A stretch of DNA of 64,000 nt from Grammothele lineata. Its lineage: Eukaryota > Basidiomycota > Agaricomycetes > Polyporales > Polyporaceae. The notes beneath the pieces were generated by a model, which saw only the letters and a program-made list of their open reading frames with translations, was not told where the DNA came from and ran no database searches. The DNA lies in NCBI GenBank assembly GCA_002150815.3, contig NDFF03000317.1:372001-436000 (forward strand), read 5' to 3'. A program made the position numbers and the translations under genes. Below are positions 24,424 to 35,722 of this stretch, piece by piece (the stretch's first letter is position 1; every line of letters begins with the position of its first letter).

Positions 24424-25309
24424 GACGGTAATTGGAGGTGGGAGGGGTGTTGAGTGAGAGGATTGGTGGTGTGTGGGATATGAGGGAGAGTAGAACAGGT
24501 ACGAGGATGTACTGCTGAGGAGTACCGACAGTGCTGACTTCGCTTATATGCATTCGTGTGTGCAGGGCGCTCCGAGCCTCCCTTCGCATTCTGTGCGGTG
24601 TAAGAGGGGAGCCTCTACTGCTAAGGTTGACGTTGAGGGCTCAGCAGCCCGTACGTATACTCCGGGAGTTTCACCATGACGCACACGGCCTCTGAACGCC
24701 ATGAACGCCCGGTACAGCGGCGCAGCATTACAGCAGTTGCATTGCAAGAACGGCTCTAAGAGCGCGCACAACTGGTCACCTGCACAACGTCTTTCGTTTC
24801 AAACCCCAAAGTGTATGTGTGGCGTCACGGATCACAGAGCTCAGTAACCTCAGAGTTCATGGTGGAAGGCCATTTCGCCCGCACACAGCGAAGCAGTGCC
24901 GTCTAAGTCGGACCTGCCTAGGCGGACCAGGGGTTCAAAGTAGCACATCGGAACAAGGGATGCTCGAAGAAGAGGCCGTCCATACTTCTCAGTTTGAGCA
25001 CAGCAGCAGCCTTCAAGACGAAGGATTGGTATGTTCTTTCCTGCGCTTCATAAGAGTATATGTTAACGTAATGGCATAGCTCAACGCTCGGCAGAAGGCG
25101 AGCGTCGTCCCATTCTTAGGCTCGATAGGGGCCGCTTAAAGCTGACCGATGGTCCGGCATTCGGCATCAAAGCCGCGCGCCCAGTCGCTACTAGTCATCG
25201 CCCAATGGCCATGGCCGGTCGAGAAGAACAGACGCTAAGTAGTCCGAAAGTACGTCGGAGAACTGCCGCGTGCGTGTGCAAGCTAACGCTGACCGGCTCG
25301 ACTAGAAGC
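24424..25309. other. Promoter of cerato-platanin 2 and spacer before the hAT element
   Basis: The first 150 bp contain the leader and TATA-like box of cerato-platanin 2 on the minus strand. The rest, up to the hAT target duplication, holds only short frames without motifs. Confidence 0.5.
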
Positions 25310-25317
25310 ATCTGGAC
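25310..25317. repeat. Left target-site duplication of hAT element
   Basis: ATCTGGAC, identical to the 8 bp at 27151-27158. It fits the 8-bp duplication length and the nTnnnnAn pattern known for hAT transposons. Confidence 0.92.
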
Positions 25318-25334
25318 TAGTGTTGCCGCAAGTT
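25318..25334 (+). repeat. Left terminal inverted repeat of hAT element
   Basis: 17 bp, TAGTGTTGCCGCAAGTT, exact inverse of 27134-27150. Confidence 0.95.
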
Positions 25335-25871
25335 GTGAGTTGACTTACGGCTTACTTGCGTGAACTTGTTCTCACGATCAACTTATCACAACTTGACCGA
25401 ATCCGGCGGACTTGCAAGTCAATGACTCATCATTTCTCAGGCCTCTCATTGGCCCATCTAATCCACTCAATCGAAGTGATTATCTCTCGCCGATAACGCG
25501 CTACTCTGCCTTTCTCTCTTCAACGCCGTCCTCGTCGTGCGCTGCCTCTCGCCCCCGTTCTCACTTCCGCGCATGCTCTACGCCCATCTCCAGATCCTCG
25601 CCGTCCCTCGGTAAGACATGAAACGCTGGCGTTATCGGCAAATCGTCCAGCGCTGCTTCGACTTCGCTCCACGCTCCCCCGCTGCACCAGCCCTCCGTCG
25701 AGGTCCTCCTCGAGCCGACCATCGAGCTGCAAGCTGAGGGTGTAGAGATTCGCAAGTTATTAGCAGGAAACTATGTGATGTATGGTGCGAGAGCTCTTTT
25801 CTTCATCTCACCACCGAATATATTTCTGTCGCCCATATATACCACTTCGTGTGTTTGAACCCGCAAGACTC

Positions 25872-26874
25872 ATGTCATTCTCCGACTGCCCGTGTCCTAA
25901 TCCATCGGAGTGTAACTGTCACCTTCTGCACCCTTCATACTTCTATTACCCACGCGAGGACTCGTACCCCAATCATGTTTCCCAGCCATATGATGGTGGT
26001 CCAAGTATGGCCGCCAGTGCTTCTGTCCAGCAGGTATGATCTCATTTCATGCATCTCATTTGCCCCGTTCAATGACGCGTTTAGACCTACCTACCAACAG
26101 CTCAGTTGGGTAGACATGCAGCCGTATATGCATGACCCTATCACGCAAGTTGTGAACCCGCCATTCTCCGTGGCTTCTGCGGCGGCCCCAACTCAACCAT
26201 CTCGCAAGCGAAAGGTGGCTGTAGACTCGTCTGCTGCTGCTCCTTTTCAGCGCTAGAGAACGTCAGGTAGCGCAGGCCCATTGCGTACTTCTCAGCACCG
26301 TCGCGCGGCATCGCGCTGTGGTGTTGGACCGTCCACAGCACCGCATTCGACGCCGCTGTCCGCACGAACGCAGCTTCTGCGAACTCTCAACCCCTTGCAG
26401 ATTCAGTCGCTCCAGGGCAAAATTCTATTACACTTACAACCTCTACCACACTCGCACCCTCCCAAGCTACCAAACGAACATCGACAGCAGTTACCGATGT
26501 CTGGTATTTTGCGCGACCGCTCAACACTGATGCCATCCACGCCGCTACGCCTGCCGAAGGCTCAGAGTCTCTCTTGGCCACACGGCGTGAATGCGAGCCT
26601 ATTGGCTGCAAGGCTTGCACGTACGTTTCATGGGTCTACTCGACATCTCATTGCTCACGTACCTACACAGCGTACCCGGTTTGGACCTGAACTTCTCTCT
26701 GAGCTGCAGGTACTCAAGTTCGCATATAAGCAGAATCGCCTTTCATTTACTTCAGACTTGGTTTCGCGTGAGGAAGACTATTTGATTGAGGGTCCGGTGA
26801 CTGATGCTGCTGTGTACGAGCTACTCGAGCATGGCAGGTTGTCAGAGTTGACGGATTTGTTAAGAAACACATGA
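25872..26874 (+). CDS. Unresolved gene carried inside the hAT element
   Basis: Coding content is suggested but the structure is not settled. An exon at 25872-26033 (MSFSDCPCPNPSECNCHLLH) ends at a GTATGA donor. With an acceptor at 26100 it continues LSWVDMQPYMHDPITQVV to a stop at 26256. A second frame, open from about 26280 to 26637, reads AYFSAPSRGIALWCW, VTDVWYFARPL and CEPIGCKACT. A third (to 26874) ends EEDYLIEGPVTDAAVYELLE, then HGRLSELTDLLRNT. Paired Cys with a VWYF block recalls the zinc-finger N-terminal parts of hAT-related fungal proteins, but this is weak inference. It may be a spliced protein of about 250-300 residues or a decayed transposase remnant. Confidence 0.35.
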
Positions 26875-27133
26875 TCTGCTTTCCTCGCGCTGTACGCTAC
26901 ATACCCCGTCGACAATCGCGACCAGTCTACAACTCATGCGCGCGCTGAACCTTGCAGCGCGAGTTCACAGTCGACGTTGTCTGCCTATCGCGCGTCCGGC
27001 GCGCGAGCCCCTGAGGAGTCGTGTGAATGTGCGCCCGATATGGCAGCCGGGCGCAAGTTAACTTGCGAACTTGCCGAATAAAACTTACATCACAAGTTTG
27101 CCGCAAGTTGGACAGCTTGACTTAACTTGACTT

Positions 27134-27150
27134 AACTTGCGGCAACACTA
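27134..27150 (-). repeat. Right terminal inverted repeat of hAT element
   Basis: AACTTGCGGCAACACTA, exact inverse of the left end. It is preceded by tandem ACTTAACTTG units. Confidence 0.95.
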
Positions 27151-27158
27151 ATCTGGAC
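27151..27158. repeat. Right target-site duplication of hAT element
   Basis: ATCTGGAC, identical to 25310-25317. Confidence 0.92.
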
Positions 27159-27507
27159 TGGCTTTAAGGTTTTCGGCCTCTCCTCGAGTGCTTGCCCGGG
27201 CCGGTCTCGTACGGAAAGCCAAGGAGCGCTTGCTCACCGCCCAAATAACCGCGCCCACGTACAGCCACGGCGTGGTGCTCGTTCTGAGTAGCGCACCCGA
27301 AGGTGTGCACCTTCTGTAAATCGTGTTTGACGTTGTTTCGCTGACACCGGGCGGCGTTCGATCTTCGCAGCCAAGCTCATGTTCGCGCAAGGCGCTGTCG
27401 ATCAACGCTCTTTATATTCGAAATGTAGCCTCCTTCGTCACCTACGGTCTTATAGCGGCCCAAATGATAGACAAATTGTGCTAGGTATGGCAGTAGAGTG
27501 GGGTAGG

Positions 27508-27515
27508 TATAAAGG
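27508..27515 (+). promoter_or_regulatory. TATA box of cerato-platanin 3
   Basis: TATAAAGG lies 88-95 bp before the ATG at 27603. It is followed by a C+T-rich leader, the usual arrangement for a strongly expressed fungal gene. Confidence 0.65.
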
Positions 27516-27602
27516 CATTTTACTCCTCAGCATTCGTCTCACAATTCTCTGCACCTCTTCGATTCTTCTCTCGTCTTTTACCTCTTATACCTTCCTATAA
27601 TC

Positions 27603-28061
27603 ATGCAGTTCAAGACCGCCATCTTTTCCGCCCTCCTGACCACGTTCCTGTCCGCCTTCACGGCGACTGCGAATCCTACGCCATCCATGGCATCGCCCAT
27701 TCTGAAAGTCACCTACGACGAGACTTACGACAACCCGTCCACCTCCCTCTTCGGTGTCGCCTGTTCCAACGGCGACAACGGCCTACTCACCAAGGGCTTT
27801 ACGACCTTCGGCTCTCTTCCGAACTTCCCCTACATCGGCGGTACGCAGTTCGTCAAGGGCTGGAACAGTGTCGACTGCGGCACCTGCTGGAGGCTCGCGT
27901 GCGATGGCCGTGTCATCCACGTCCTCGCCGTCGACACCGCCGGGACCGGGTTCAATATCGCGCGCAAGGCCTTGGATGAGCTCTCGGGTGGACGTGCAGT
28001 CGAGCTTGGAAGCGTCGACGCATGGTACGAGGTAGCGCTGCCTTCGGATTGTGGACTTTGA
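27603..28061 (+). CDS. Cerato-platanin 3
   Basis: Intronless gene for a secreted cerato-platanin of 152 residues. The signal peptide spans about 22 residues (MQFKTAIFSALLTTFLSAFT). The mature part reads ILKVTYDETYDNPSTSLFGV, LLTKGFTTFGSLPNFPYIGG, WNSVDCGTCWRLACDG and VLAVDTAGTGFNIARKALDE, and ends ALPSDCGL. The four family cysteines are kept, with a fifth Cys in RLACDG that copy 2 lacks. Close similarity to cerato-platanin 2, including lack of introns, points to duplication with inversion. A good TATA box precedes it. Confidence 0.95.
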   Translation: MQFKTAIFSALLTTFLSAFTATANPTPSMASPILKVTYDETYDNPSTSLFGVACSNGDNGLLTKGFTTFGSLPNFPYIGGTQFVKGWNSVDCGTCWRLACDGRVIHVLAVDTAGTGFNIARKALDELSGGRAVELGSVDAWYEVALPSDCGL

Positions 28062-28227
28062 AGGTATGTACGTTTGCGTCACCCTTGATCTGCGCTCAAC
28101 CTAATGACGCAACACTTGAGTAGTACAGTAACAAGCGGCGGATAAGGGAAGGACAGTGAAACGGACATTCGTATGACCTCAGTTTCCTCACCAACTCCAG
28201 GGGTTCGATCATGTACTGGCGTATCCC

Positions 28228-28671
28228 ATGGACGATCATCTGGCGCCTGAGGGGACTCCAGGCCCCATTGCCAAGTTGTATTACAGTCCGAGCACTACTA
28301 CTAGATACACCGGCGTACATCAATCAAATAACGACCTTATCGCGTATCACTACGGGGAATGGCGTGCAGCCCGTGCGATTCAAGCCAAAAATGTGTATGC
28401 GAAGAGGGGAGCGATTGAGGCGTTGCCGTGGAGGGACGTGGCCTGGCGAGGAGCACCAACTCTGTTCGATCCGTATCCCGATATGACGGCGATGGCCCGA
28501 AATATGTGGCGCCGCCAGTGGTGTACGCATTATTGGAAGATGCGCATGGAGACCTTCTTCCATGCGACTCGAAGGGTTTGTGCGCCAGCCTTGCATGGAG
28601 CAACGGGGCACACGGCGAACCGAGCGCCTTGCGGACGTGAAGTGCGAATCCTACGGTTGCCGAGAGCCGCA
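28228..28671 (+). other. Open plus-strand frame of unknown status
   Basis: A frame starting at 28228 (MDDHLAPEGTPGPIAKLYYS) stays open to 28839, running antisense into the last exon of FunK1-B. The part before 28672 has a plausible composition (LIAYHYGEWRAARAIQAKNV, WRRQWCTHYWKMRMETFFHA) but no motif I recognise. It could be a small gene, an unannotated 3' region or chance. Confidence 0.2.
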
Positions 28672-31151
28672 TTACCTGCCTGCGCGACGTCTACGAACGG
28701 GAAGAGCTCGAGGGCGTTTAGTCCGCGGAGCGGACTCGTCTGCCTCCCGCGGCTCGTCTGCGTCGCGTGCGCGCTTCCGGCTCCTAGTAGGTGGTGGCGA
28801 TTCAGGAGTCGAGCCGGCTTGAGCCTCAACGGCCACTGACGGCGCCGCCGGGGGACAGGAAACTTGGTCGCGAATGGGGGGTGGTGGATCGACAACGGAT
28901 CCCGAGGCAGAAGAGAGATTGTTGTCAACGCGAGCGTGACCAGGCGCGTTCTGTGGCACTGCGCCGTCAAGCTGGTCACCTAGTTTGTCGTTTGTAGGCC
29001 AGTTGCCGCGGGAGAGATATTCGTCGATCGAGTCAAGCAACGACGAATGGTGGTCTGCCTTCGCTGTGTCAGCCTCGAGCTTAGCCAGCATACCCTCCGT
29101 CTCTAGGTAGAACTTGACGTTGGGGTCGAACATCCGCTGTATCTCGGTAGCGCGACGGACATGATCGAGCATATAGCGCGAGCGAACCTGATGGAGGAAC
29201 GTATGCAGGAAAGCGTTGAGAGGATGGGCCGTCGTGTTTGCGTCGTCGAGTAGTGCATAGAAGCCACGGAACTCGGGGAGCCTAGGTAAGTGGCCGTAGA
29301 AGAGGACCCAGCGTTTCCTGTCGGGACATGCATACTTGCCATGCCCACGGTCCTTGAAATCGTCGAAATAGTCGCTGAGGAACCAATCCACGCGATCGCA
29401 GTTGTTCCGTAAGTATCGAAAGGCTTGATAGAGGATGACGTGGAAGAAGGCTTCTAGTTCGTCGGCGATTCGGGCAGGGGTGTCGGGACTGTCAAGGAGG
29501 TTCATGGACGCAAACTGCCACGTGCCCTGCGAGACGAGTACATGAATAAGGGAACGGTAGCGGAGATGGGCGAGAAACGTCCTCACGATTTGGGGTGGCT
29601 GACGTTGCGGCGCTGTCCCATCCGTAGTGATTGGTCTCGCAAGCTCCCAGTCCGCAAGTATGCCCTTCCAGGCGACACGCAGCTTGCCCTCGGCGTCGCA
29701 TACCAGAGAAGGACGTATCAGTAAATTTCCACCGCTGATATCTCCGTGGAGGGTTTGAGACAAGTTGACGGCATCCGCATGTGCTATCGTGTATTGATGG
29801 GTGAACAATGTGCAACGGAAGAAAGGGTATACGGCGTACCTTGGACGGCGTCGCGAGTAATAGCAACGAGTTGCTTTCCAGTCTTGAAAGATGTGAGGTC
29901 CATGCAAATTTCTTCCAAGACAAGCCGATAGTGATGAAAACGGAGGACGACCGAGTTGCCATTCACCTCCGGCCGCTGATCTTCATTTTCCTCCGCTCGA
30001 CGCTTCTTTTGGGCCCCACGAGTATTCCCTGCTGGTGTATCGGAAGACTGGCCGCTCGTCGTCGACGAGGAAGTAAGATCGGAAGGGATTAACGTCGCTT
30101 GACCAAGATCGCCTTCACAGACAAGCGTAGGCACGTTCCGGACGCCGTCATTGTTCAATTGCCGCAAGATGGCGCCTTCAGTACGAACGCCCGTAAAAAG
30201 CACCCTCCAGGCATCCTTGAGCCAAACGAATCTGGCGCCTTGTTTATACCAGGCAACATACCCGCGGGTACCGCGACCCACAGCCCCAGGAGCATAGACG
30301 CTCACAAATCCGACGAGAAAATCATGGTACGTGTCACCACCGTCCACGGGAATCTGAAGGGAGAAACGAGGGGCATCCTGGGAAAGAGATTTCGAAAAAA
30401 GGACTCTCTCGAACCGGAAGACTGGCCGTTCTCCGGCTGCAGAAGGAGCCTCGATCTGAACGCCCTCATCATCGGAAAGGTCTCCCTGAGCTTCCGCGCT
30501 GTGTATATCGGCGAGGTGTGTCATGAGCTGATAGTCGGGGTGAGACGGCATGAGGCGTTTGGCAGTGGGGTCGTAACCTCGTTGCTCGGGGGACAAATGA
30601 GAAAAGCTCCATAATAGGTCGCGGAGGAGGGCACGTCCGGAACGTGTGGTGTAGTCAAAATCTTCCGCGCAGATTGCGCCAGATCTGTTCCAGTGAATCG
30701 CTCGTAGTTGTTGTCCGTATACAACGAATTGGAGGATGGACGTCCGGTGTTGCTGAAGGAGGACGTTGGCGACGCGGTCGGCCATGCGACGGTTAGACGT
30801 CGGGGGGTGGTCGCTGCCCAAGTCGTCGCCGATATCGAGGGGTTCGTCTCCTAGCTTGAAATCGAGGAGAAGCTCCTGCGCACCGTAACACTGCAAATCG
30901 CTAGAGGAATCATTGATGAGCGCTCCGTGGATGTCTGTTCTTGTGCTGTTATGAGTGGTGTAGCCGTCTTCAGACACACTGAGACGAAGGCCTGGACAGG
31001 GCCGTTTCGGGGAACTGTTGACCCAAGTCGTCTATTTCAGCCCATCAGTATAATCTCAACTCATGACAGGCAGAAGGACTACCCATTGCGCTGCTACATC
31101 ACGGACGTCGATGGCGTTGCGTAATTTGCGAGTGGTCAAGTTACTGGCCAT
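28672..31151 (-). CDS. FunK1-type fungal protein kinase B (HGD form)
   Basis: Four exons on the minus strand: 31151-31083, 31031-29840, 29783-29587 and 29526-28672, 2313 nt (770 residues). The exon plan matches copies A, C and D, and exon 3 is 197 nt in all four. Landmarks are RPCPGLRLSVS, HWNRSG, GTRGYVAW, FVWLKDAWR, NVPTLVCEGDLGQ, FKTGKQLVAIT, the loop SQTLHGDISGGNLLI, ILADWELARP and GTWQF. The catalytic-loop Arg is Gly (HGD), with the catalytic Asp at about residue 435 retained. HGD is the form used by aminoglycoside and choline kinase-like enzymes. The tail is basic (RKRARDADEPREADES, then RPRALPVRRRRAGR), possibly nuclear. It is divergent from copy C. Confidence 0.9.
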
Positions 31152-32472
31152 GGGCGGCCTCCGAAGACCGTTACCGGCGGATGGAAGAGGAAGGAAATGT
31201 TGTTGGAAGAGCTGTATCGAAATTGTAGCAACCATTCTATTGCGACATCAGTACACGCTAAACGTCGAGGCCCCGCGAAAGTTCTTCAACGTACGAACGT
31301 TCGATTGCTTCAAGTCAGGGACGAGTGGCGGTTGAGTGCAAGTCGAGTGCGTAATCGTTGAACCGCAGAGAGAGATGGAGAGAGAGAGAGATGCGTAGGC
31401 AGGTTAGAGAAGTGGAGGAATGTCTGATAACGCAAAGGGTCCTGGCAAAATGCGTTGCTGCTGATTGTATATCGACGGGGCGGGTATGGTCAGGGTGAAG
31501 GACATCTGAGCGTCAAATCACCTGATGAACATGGGCGTCAAATCAGAACAAGGCGCAAGCGCTCGGACCGGCTCTGCTGAGCCTGTCCGATACTCACAAT
31601 CTTCGGCTCTACTCATCAGACAATTGCAATGAGACCCAGAGCTTCCACGATCTGTCAAGGCACGCCTCATGTGGCTAATCAACAGGTATTACCGTTTTCA
31701 TCTAAGTATTCTTTCTTAGCATGCTAAGCGCAATCAATTCTGTCCGAACACTCAGGCTGACTTAGTAGTCGAAAACTGGCGCTGTGGGACTCCCTCGGAG
31801 AAGCATTCTTCAATGGAAACCGGAGCTGGGTAGTACGCGATAATGTCGCAAATGAAGCGCGACGAAGCGATTGCTGACAGTATTCACCCTGCTGAGCGGC
31901 GACTCGGAGGCTCGACCCGAATCCTCAAGGCCTCACGGTCATTTGTTCCCCGCCAGGCGTGGTCCAAAAAGTCGCTGGTACGCTCTAGGTCAGAGCGGTG
32001 TGGTAATCATCTTCAGAACAATAACTTCTCTTTCTCCACATACGCATAATAGGCCGCGGCCACTGCGCGTTTGCGTCTCGAATCAGATCTGGCGTACGCT
32101 TACTTGTTCCAGCCGTGGCCGTGCGTACGCACACCTCTGGCCAAAGCAGGGAAAGCGAAACTGTATCTTCCGCCGTAGTACAAAGAGCCCACGGCTGAAC
32201 TTGGTGCTCTCACCCACCCTCTACCGTCCTCCACCATGGCAGCGCCACATCCCCCATCTGCCCCTGCGAAGGTGGGATCATCTTCCCCATATCGAATATG
32301 TTTCGCACGCATGCAGCCACACCAGACAGTATCGAACCCAACCTTGCAAAGCCGTCGCGAAACACAGGCAGCGAGCCACACGAAGATGGGACTATTCCTA
32401 CCTACCAGCCCCTTCTTCCGTGCTTTCTTTCCCATACCGTCATCCCGCATCAGTCACAAGAAACCACCTCTC
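31152..32472. other. Shared upstream region of divergent FunK1 genes B and C
   Basis: 1.3 kb between two FunK1 genes that point away from each other. It includes a GA-rich simple repeat at about 31368-31392. Both margins carry an open leader whose last codons before the start read FLPLP...RRPPM (copy B) and FFPIP...KKPPLM (copy C). No other gene is seen. Confidence 0.5.
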
Positions 32473-35092
32473 ATGCCCAACTCGGTGGTTGCCATGATCG
32501 TCCATGCTCAGAATGAGAAGCAGAATGTGGCTGCTTGGGTGCGTCGTTCGCCGCGATCAGTTTTCACTGACCACTCATAGCATGTACACAGAAACGCTGG
32601 ATCAATTGTTCCAATAAGGATGCCCGTCCTTGCCCTGGTTACAGCCTAGGGGTGTCTCAGGATCACTACGCGGTGGACGACTCTCAGAGGCTGAAGATCG
32701 ACGGAGCCTTGTTTGAGGATGCGTATCTTCCCGTTGACGGTCGTCCTCATTGGGAATTTCAAGAACTCCTGATTGAATGGAAACGAGGAGAGTCACACCT
32801 TGACCCCTTTGACGATGTCGACGGAGATCACGATACAGAGGAAGCCATCAAAAATCGTGCTCAACTCGCTGAGTATGTCGGACGAGCACTCAATGTCCAG
32901 CATCGTATCTGCATCTTCCTCCTCTTTATCAACGGCCGCAGGGCACGCATCACTCGATGGGATCGCTCAGGGACCATATTCACAGAATCTTTTGAGTACA
33001 CAAGGCCCGACGGGCGCCTTCTCCTTCGTGATTTCCTGTGGAGCTTCGCCAATCTTTCCCGCGAACAACAAGGACACGATATGACGGCTATACTCCTTTC
33101 CCCCTCTGACAGCGACTATCGGGTCATGTCTAGGCTCGCCGACGTAGAAGGCGACGATGCGACGGCTGACCTCCCGGACGAAGAAGGCGCCGAGGTCGAA
33201 GTGAAGCCGGACGCCGCTGCAGCCTTTCTCATTTACCGCCACGAAAGACTTCGCTTCAAGCGGTCTTTAGAGTCTGAAAGCCCTCGATACATGCTTACGA
33301 TCCCGGCCGGTAAAAATCGCGTTCACCACTTCCTAGTAGGCAAGGCAGCTGTCTGCACTTCCGGGATTCCCGCAGGCCGTGGAACACGAGGCTTTGTCGC
33401 GTGGTTTAAGGAGGGGCGCCGCTTCGTTTGGCTGAAGGACACCTGGCGCACGTCTTACGACGGCGTCGAGACAGAGGGCGATATCATCCGGCGGCTGGCT
33501 GCCGCAGGCGTCAGGAACATCCCCACCTGCGTCTGCGACGGAGACTTGGATCAAGATACCGTAACGCCTTCGTATGTGCCTGGTCCTGCAGGATCGGAAC
33601 CAGGACCATCCTCCGCTGGCGACGGGCCGGTCACCCGGTCTAGACGGCAACGCCAATACCATGGCCCGCTGCCTGCAACGATCGACGACATGATTAGGTA
33701 TAACATTCGTCGTCTGACCCACTATCGCATGGCCTTGGAAGAGATTTGCTATGAGCTCAGTGAGTTCAAGACCGGGAAGCAGTTGCTTTCCATTACGCGC
33801 GACTGCGTCCAGGGTACGTGCGGCTGCCGTCCCGTATTCAGCCGCCGTTCCTTCACAAAGGTACTAATCGAGTTTGCGTAACAGCACATGGAGATGCGGT
33901 AACGCTCGCACGACTCCTGCATCGGGATGTGAGCAGGGGTAACATGCTCATCTACGTTACCCTCAAGACGTGCGATGACGGCAAGCGACGTATAGTCTGG
34001 CAAGGAATCTTAGCGGACTGGGAACTCGCCAAAGCCATATCAGAGGACGGAACTGAAATGCAGTATCAGCCGTTTCGCTCGGTACGTCCTCCAGCGCTGT
34101 TGTCAAGGAGCGGCCACTAACGAAGTTGTATCCGCTAGGGAACATGGCAATACACAGCTGTGCGAGTATTGGAGATTCCCACTGCATTGGCCCGAACCCC
34201 AGACGACCTCGAGTCCTTCTTCCATGTGGTGGTTTACGAATTCCTCCGCTACGTTCGCAGCAATTGCGTCGACCTTCGCACCACCATGTATCAGTACTTC
34301 GACTCCTACTCACTCTTCCCCAATGGCGTCGACCACCGCTGTGGGGAAGGCAAGCGCCAGACAATGGTCACCGGATTCCTGCCGGGTGCGAACTTCTGTA
34401 ATTTTGTCTCGTTCTATGACGTCGACGGGTCCACTTCACATCCCGTCAATCGTGTCATCAATCGGATGTTATCCTGGTTCAGTAGTCGCTACTCACTACT
34501 CTACGCGGAGAACCTAAAGGATCAAGATCCCAGTACGCATACTATCCCCGACCTTGTAGACGAGGCAAGGTTGACCTACTACAAATCCTTGGCTGCGAAC
34601 CTCGACACGCATACACCCTTCCTTCAGCTGTTGGATGACGTCCTCGGACAAGATTTTTGGCCCACGAGCGACAAGATTGGCGACCAGCTTTGTGGGGTAC
34701 GGTTGCCTCCTGTCTCTCAGGTTGTCTCCTCTTCCCCCGGAGAAGACGAACCGGACCTCTCCCTGTCCCTGCGTCAGCCCGACGCGCAACCACACCTTGC
34801 GGTAGAGACTGATGAGTCTGCGGAGAACGACGTGGCAGCGGACGGCACAACTTCTGAGGGCGTGCCTTCGAGCCTTCCCACCGGCGACTCTTCCACGCGA
34901 CGCGAGCGCCGTGCTAGGTCAGACTCAGATGCCGGTTCTGAGCCCGAAGGTCCTCCCGAAGACCAGCCGCCTTCCAAACGACCTCGGCTTGAAGGGCAGA
35001 AGACTCGGAAGCGGAAAGTCAAGAATACCGTCTCGACCGCGGAATCCCAGCAACGTGTGCGTAGGTCCAAGAGGCGCAGCACTGGCAAATAA
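32473..35092 (+). CDS. FunK1-type fungal protein kinase C (HRD form)
   Basis: Four exons: 32473-32538, 32592-33813, 33885-34081 and 34139-35092, 2439 nt (812 residues). Landmarks are ARPCPGYSLGVS, RWDRSG, GTRGFVAW, FVWLKDTWR, NIPTCVCDGDLDQ, FKTGKQLLSIT, the loop ARLLHRDVSRGNMLI with the Asp near residue 444, ILADWELAKA and GTWQY. The acidic, Ser-rich region is followed by a basic tail (KRPRLEGQKTRKRKVKNTVS). It has full HRD, unlike neighbours B and D. An in-frame ATG at 32236 would extend the N-terminus. The gene is convergent with copy D, 630 bp away. Confidence 0.9.
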
Positions 35093-35722
35093 CATCTCAC
35101 GCCGTCGTTCGTACCATGGCGTGCGTCGCCTTTGGCCAGCTGTCGTAATACGCGTAGTGTGACGCTCGTTTCAAATGAGCACGGTCCACCTACTGCGAAG
35201 GTTGTCGCAGCGTCGGCAATGTGTTTTGCTCCTGGTACATGTGCCCACGAGTCCAAGTTCGTAGGCCCTCGGCTGCGTATCGGTTTCCTTCGTGCCCGTC
35301 GTCTCCATTCATTTCTTTCTTTCCCGTCACTATGCGTAAATAATGTATGTCAACTCTATGCACCTCATCATCTGTATGCCGCACGTATGTACGTCCTGAC
35401 TATGCTATACGAAACTCAATGACATGTCCGTTTGAGGATCACTTGCGCAGAAGCGCGGTACCGCCATGCCTGATTCATTCCGGTGCCGGGCAGAAACTTA
35501 GGTGATCATATTGAAGGCGTTTTCCTCCTGTCTGGTCGAAATCTAGAATGCTCGGTACGTAGACCGCTCCACAACGACCCTGAGATATTCCGAGCGAATT
35601 CTCCGTATATGAAACACTCAATACAAATCTAAACCTGAGTAAAGCAGCGGCCTGACAGACGTGCATTTAACGTTTCCCTTCACAGGCCGTCCCGCAGTCG
35701 GATGGACCTTACGATGTACCGC
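35093..35722. other. Intergenic between convergent FunK1 genes C and D
   Basis: 0.6 kb containing both 3' ends. It is AT-richer than the genes, and no coding signal is seen. Confidence 0.5.

Larger units (their letters stand above)
25318..27150 (+). mobile_element. hAT-type DNA transposon, probably non-autonomous, 1833 bp
   Basis: The element is bounded by perfect 17-bp terminal inverted repeats: TAGTGTTGCCGCAAGTT at 25318-25334 and its reverse complement at 27134-27150. The ends fit the hAT 5'-YARNG rule and are flanked by an exact 8-bp duplication. Inside both ends the motif CAAGTT/AACTTG recurs many times (for example 27053-27140 and 25329-25420), as expected for subterminal transposase-binding sites. 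The interior is too short for a full hAT transposase, and no DDE/RW motif or dimerisation domain is visible. It carries instead a poorly resolved set of frames (25872-26874). The intact duplication and perfect repeats suggest a fairly recent insertion. It sits between cerato-platanins 2 and 3. Confidence 0.88.
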
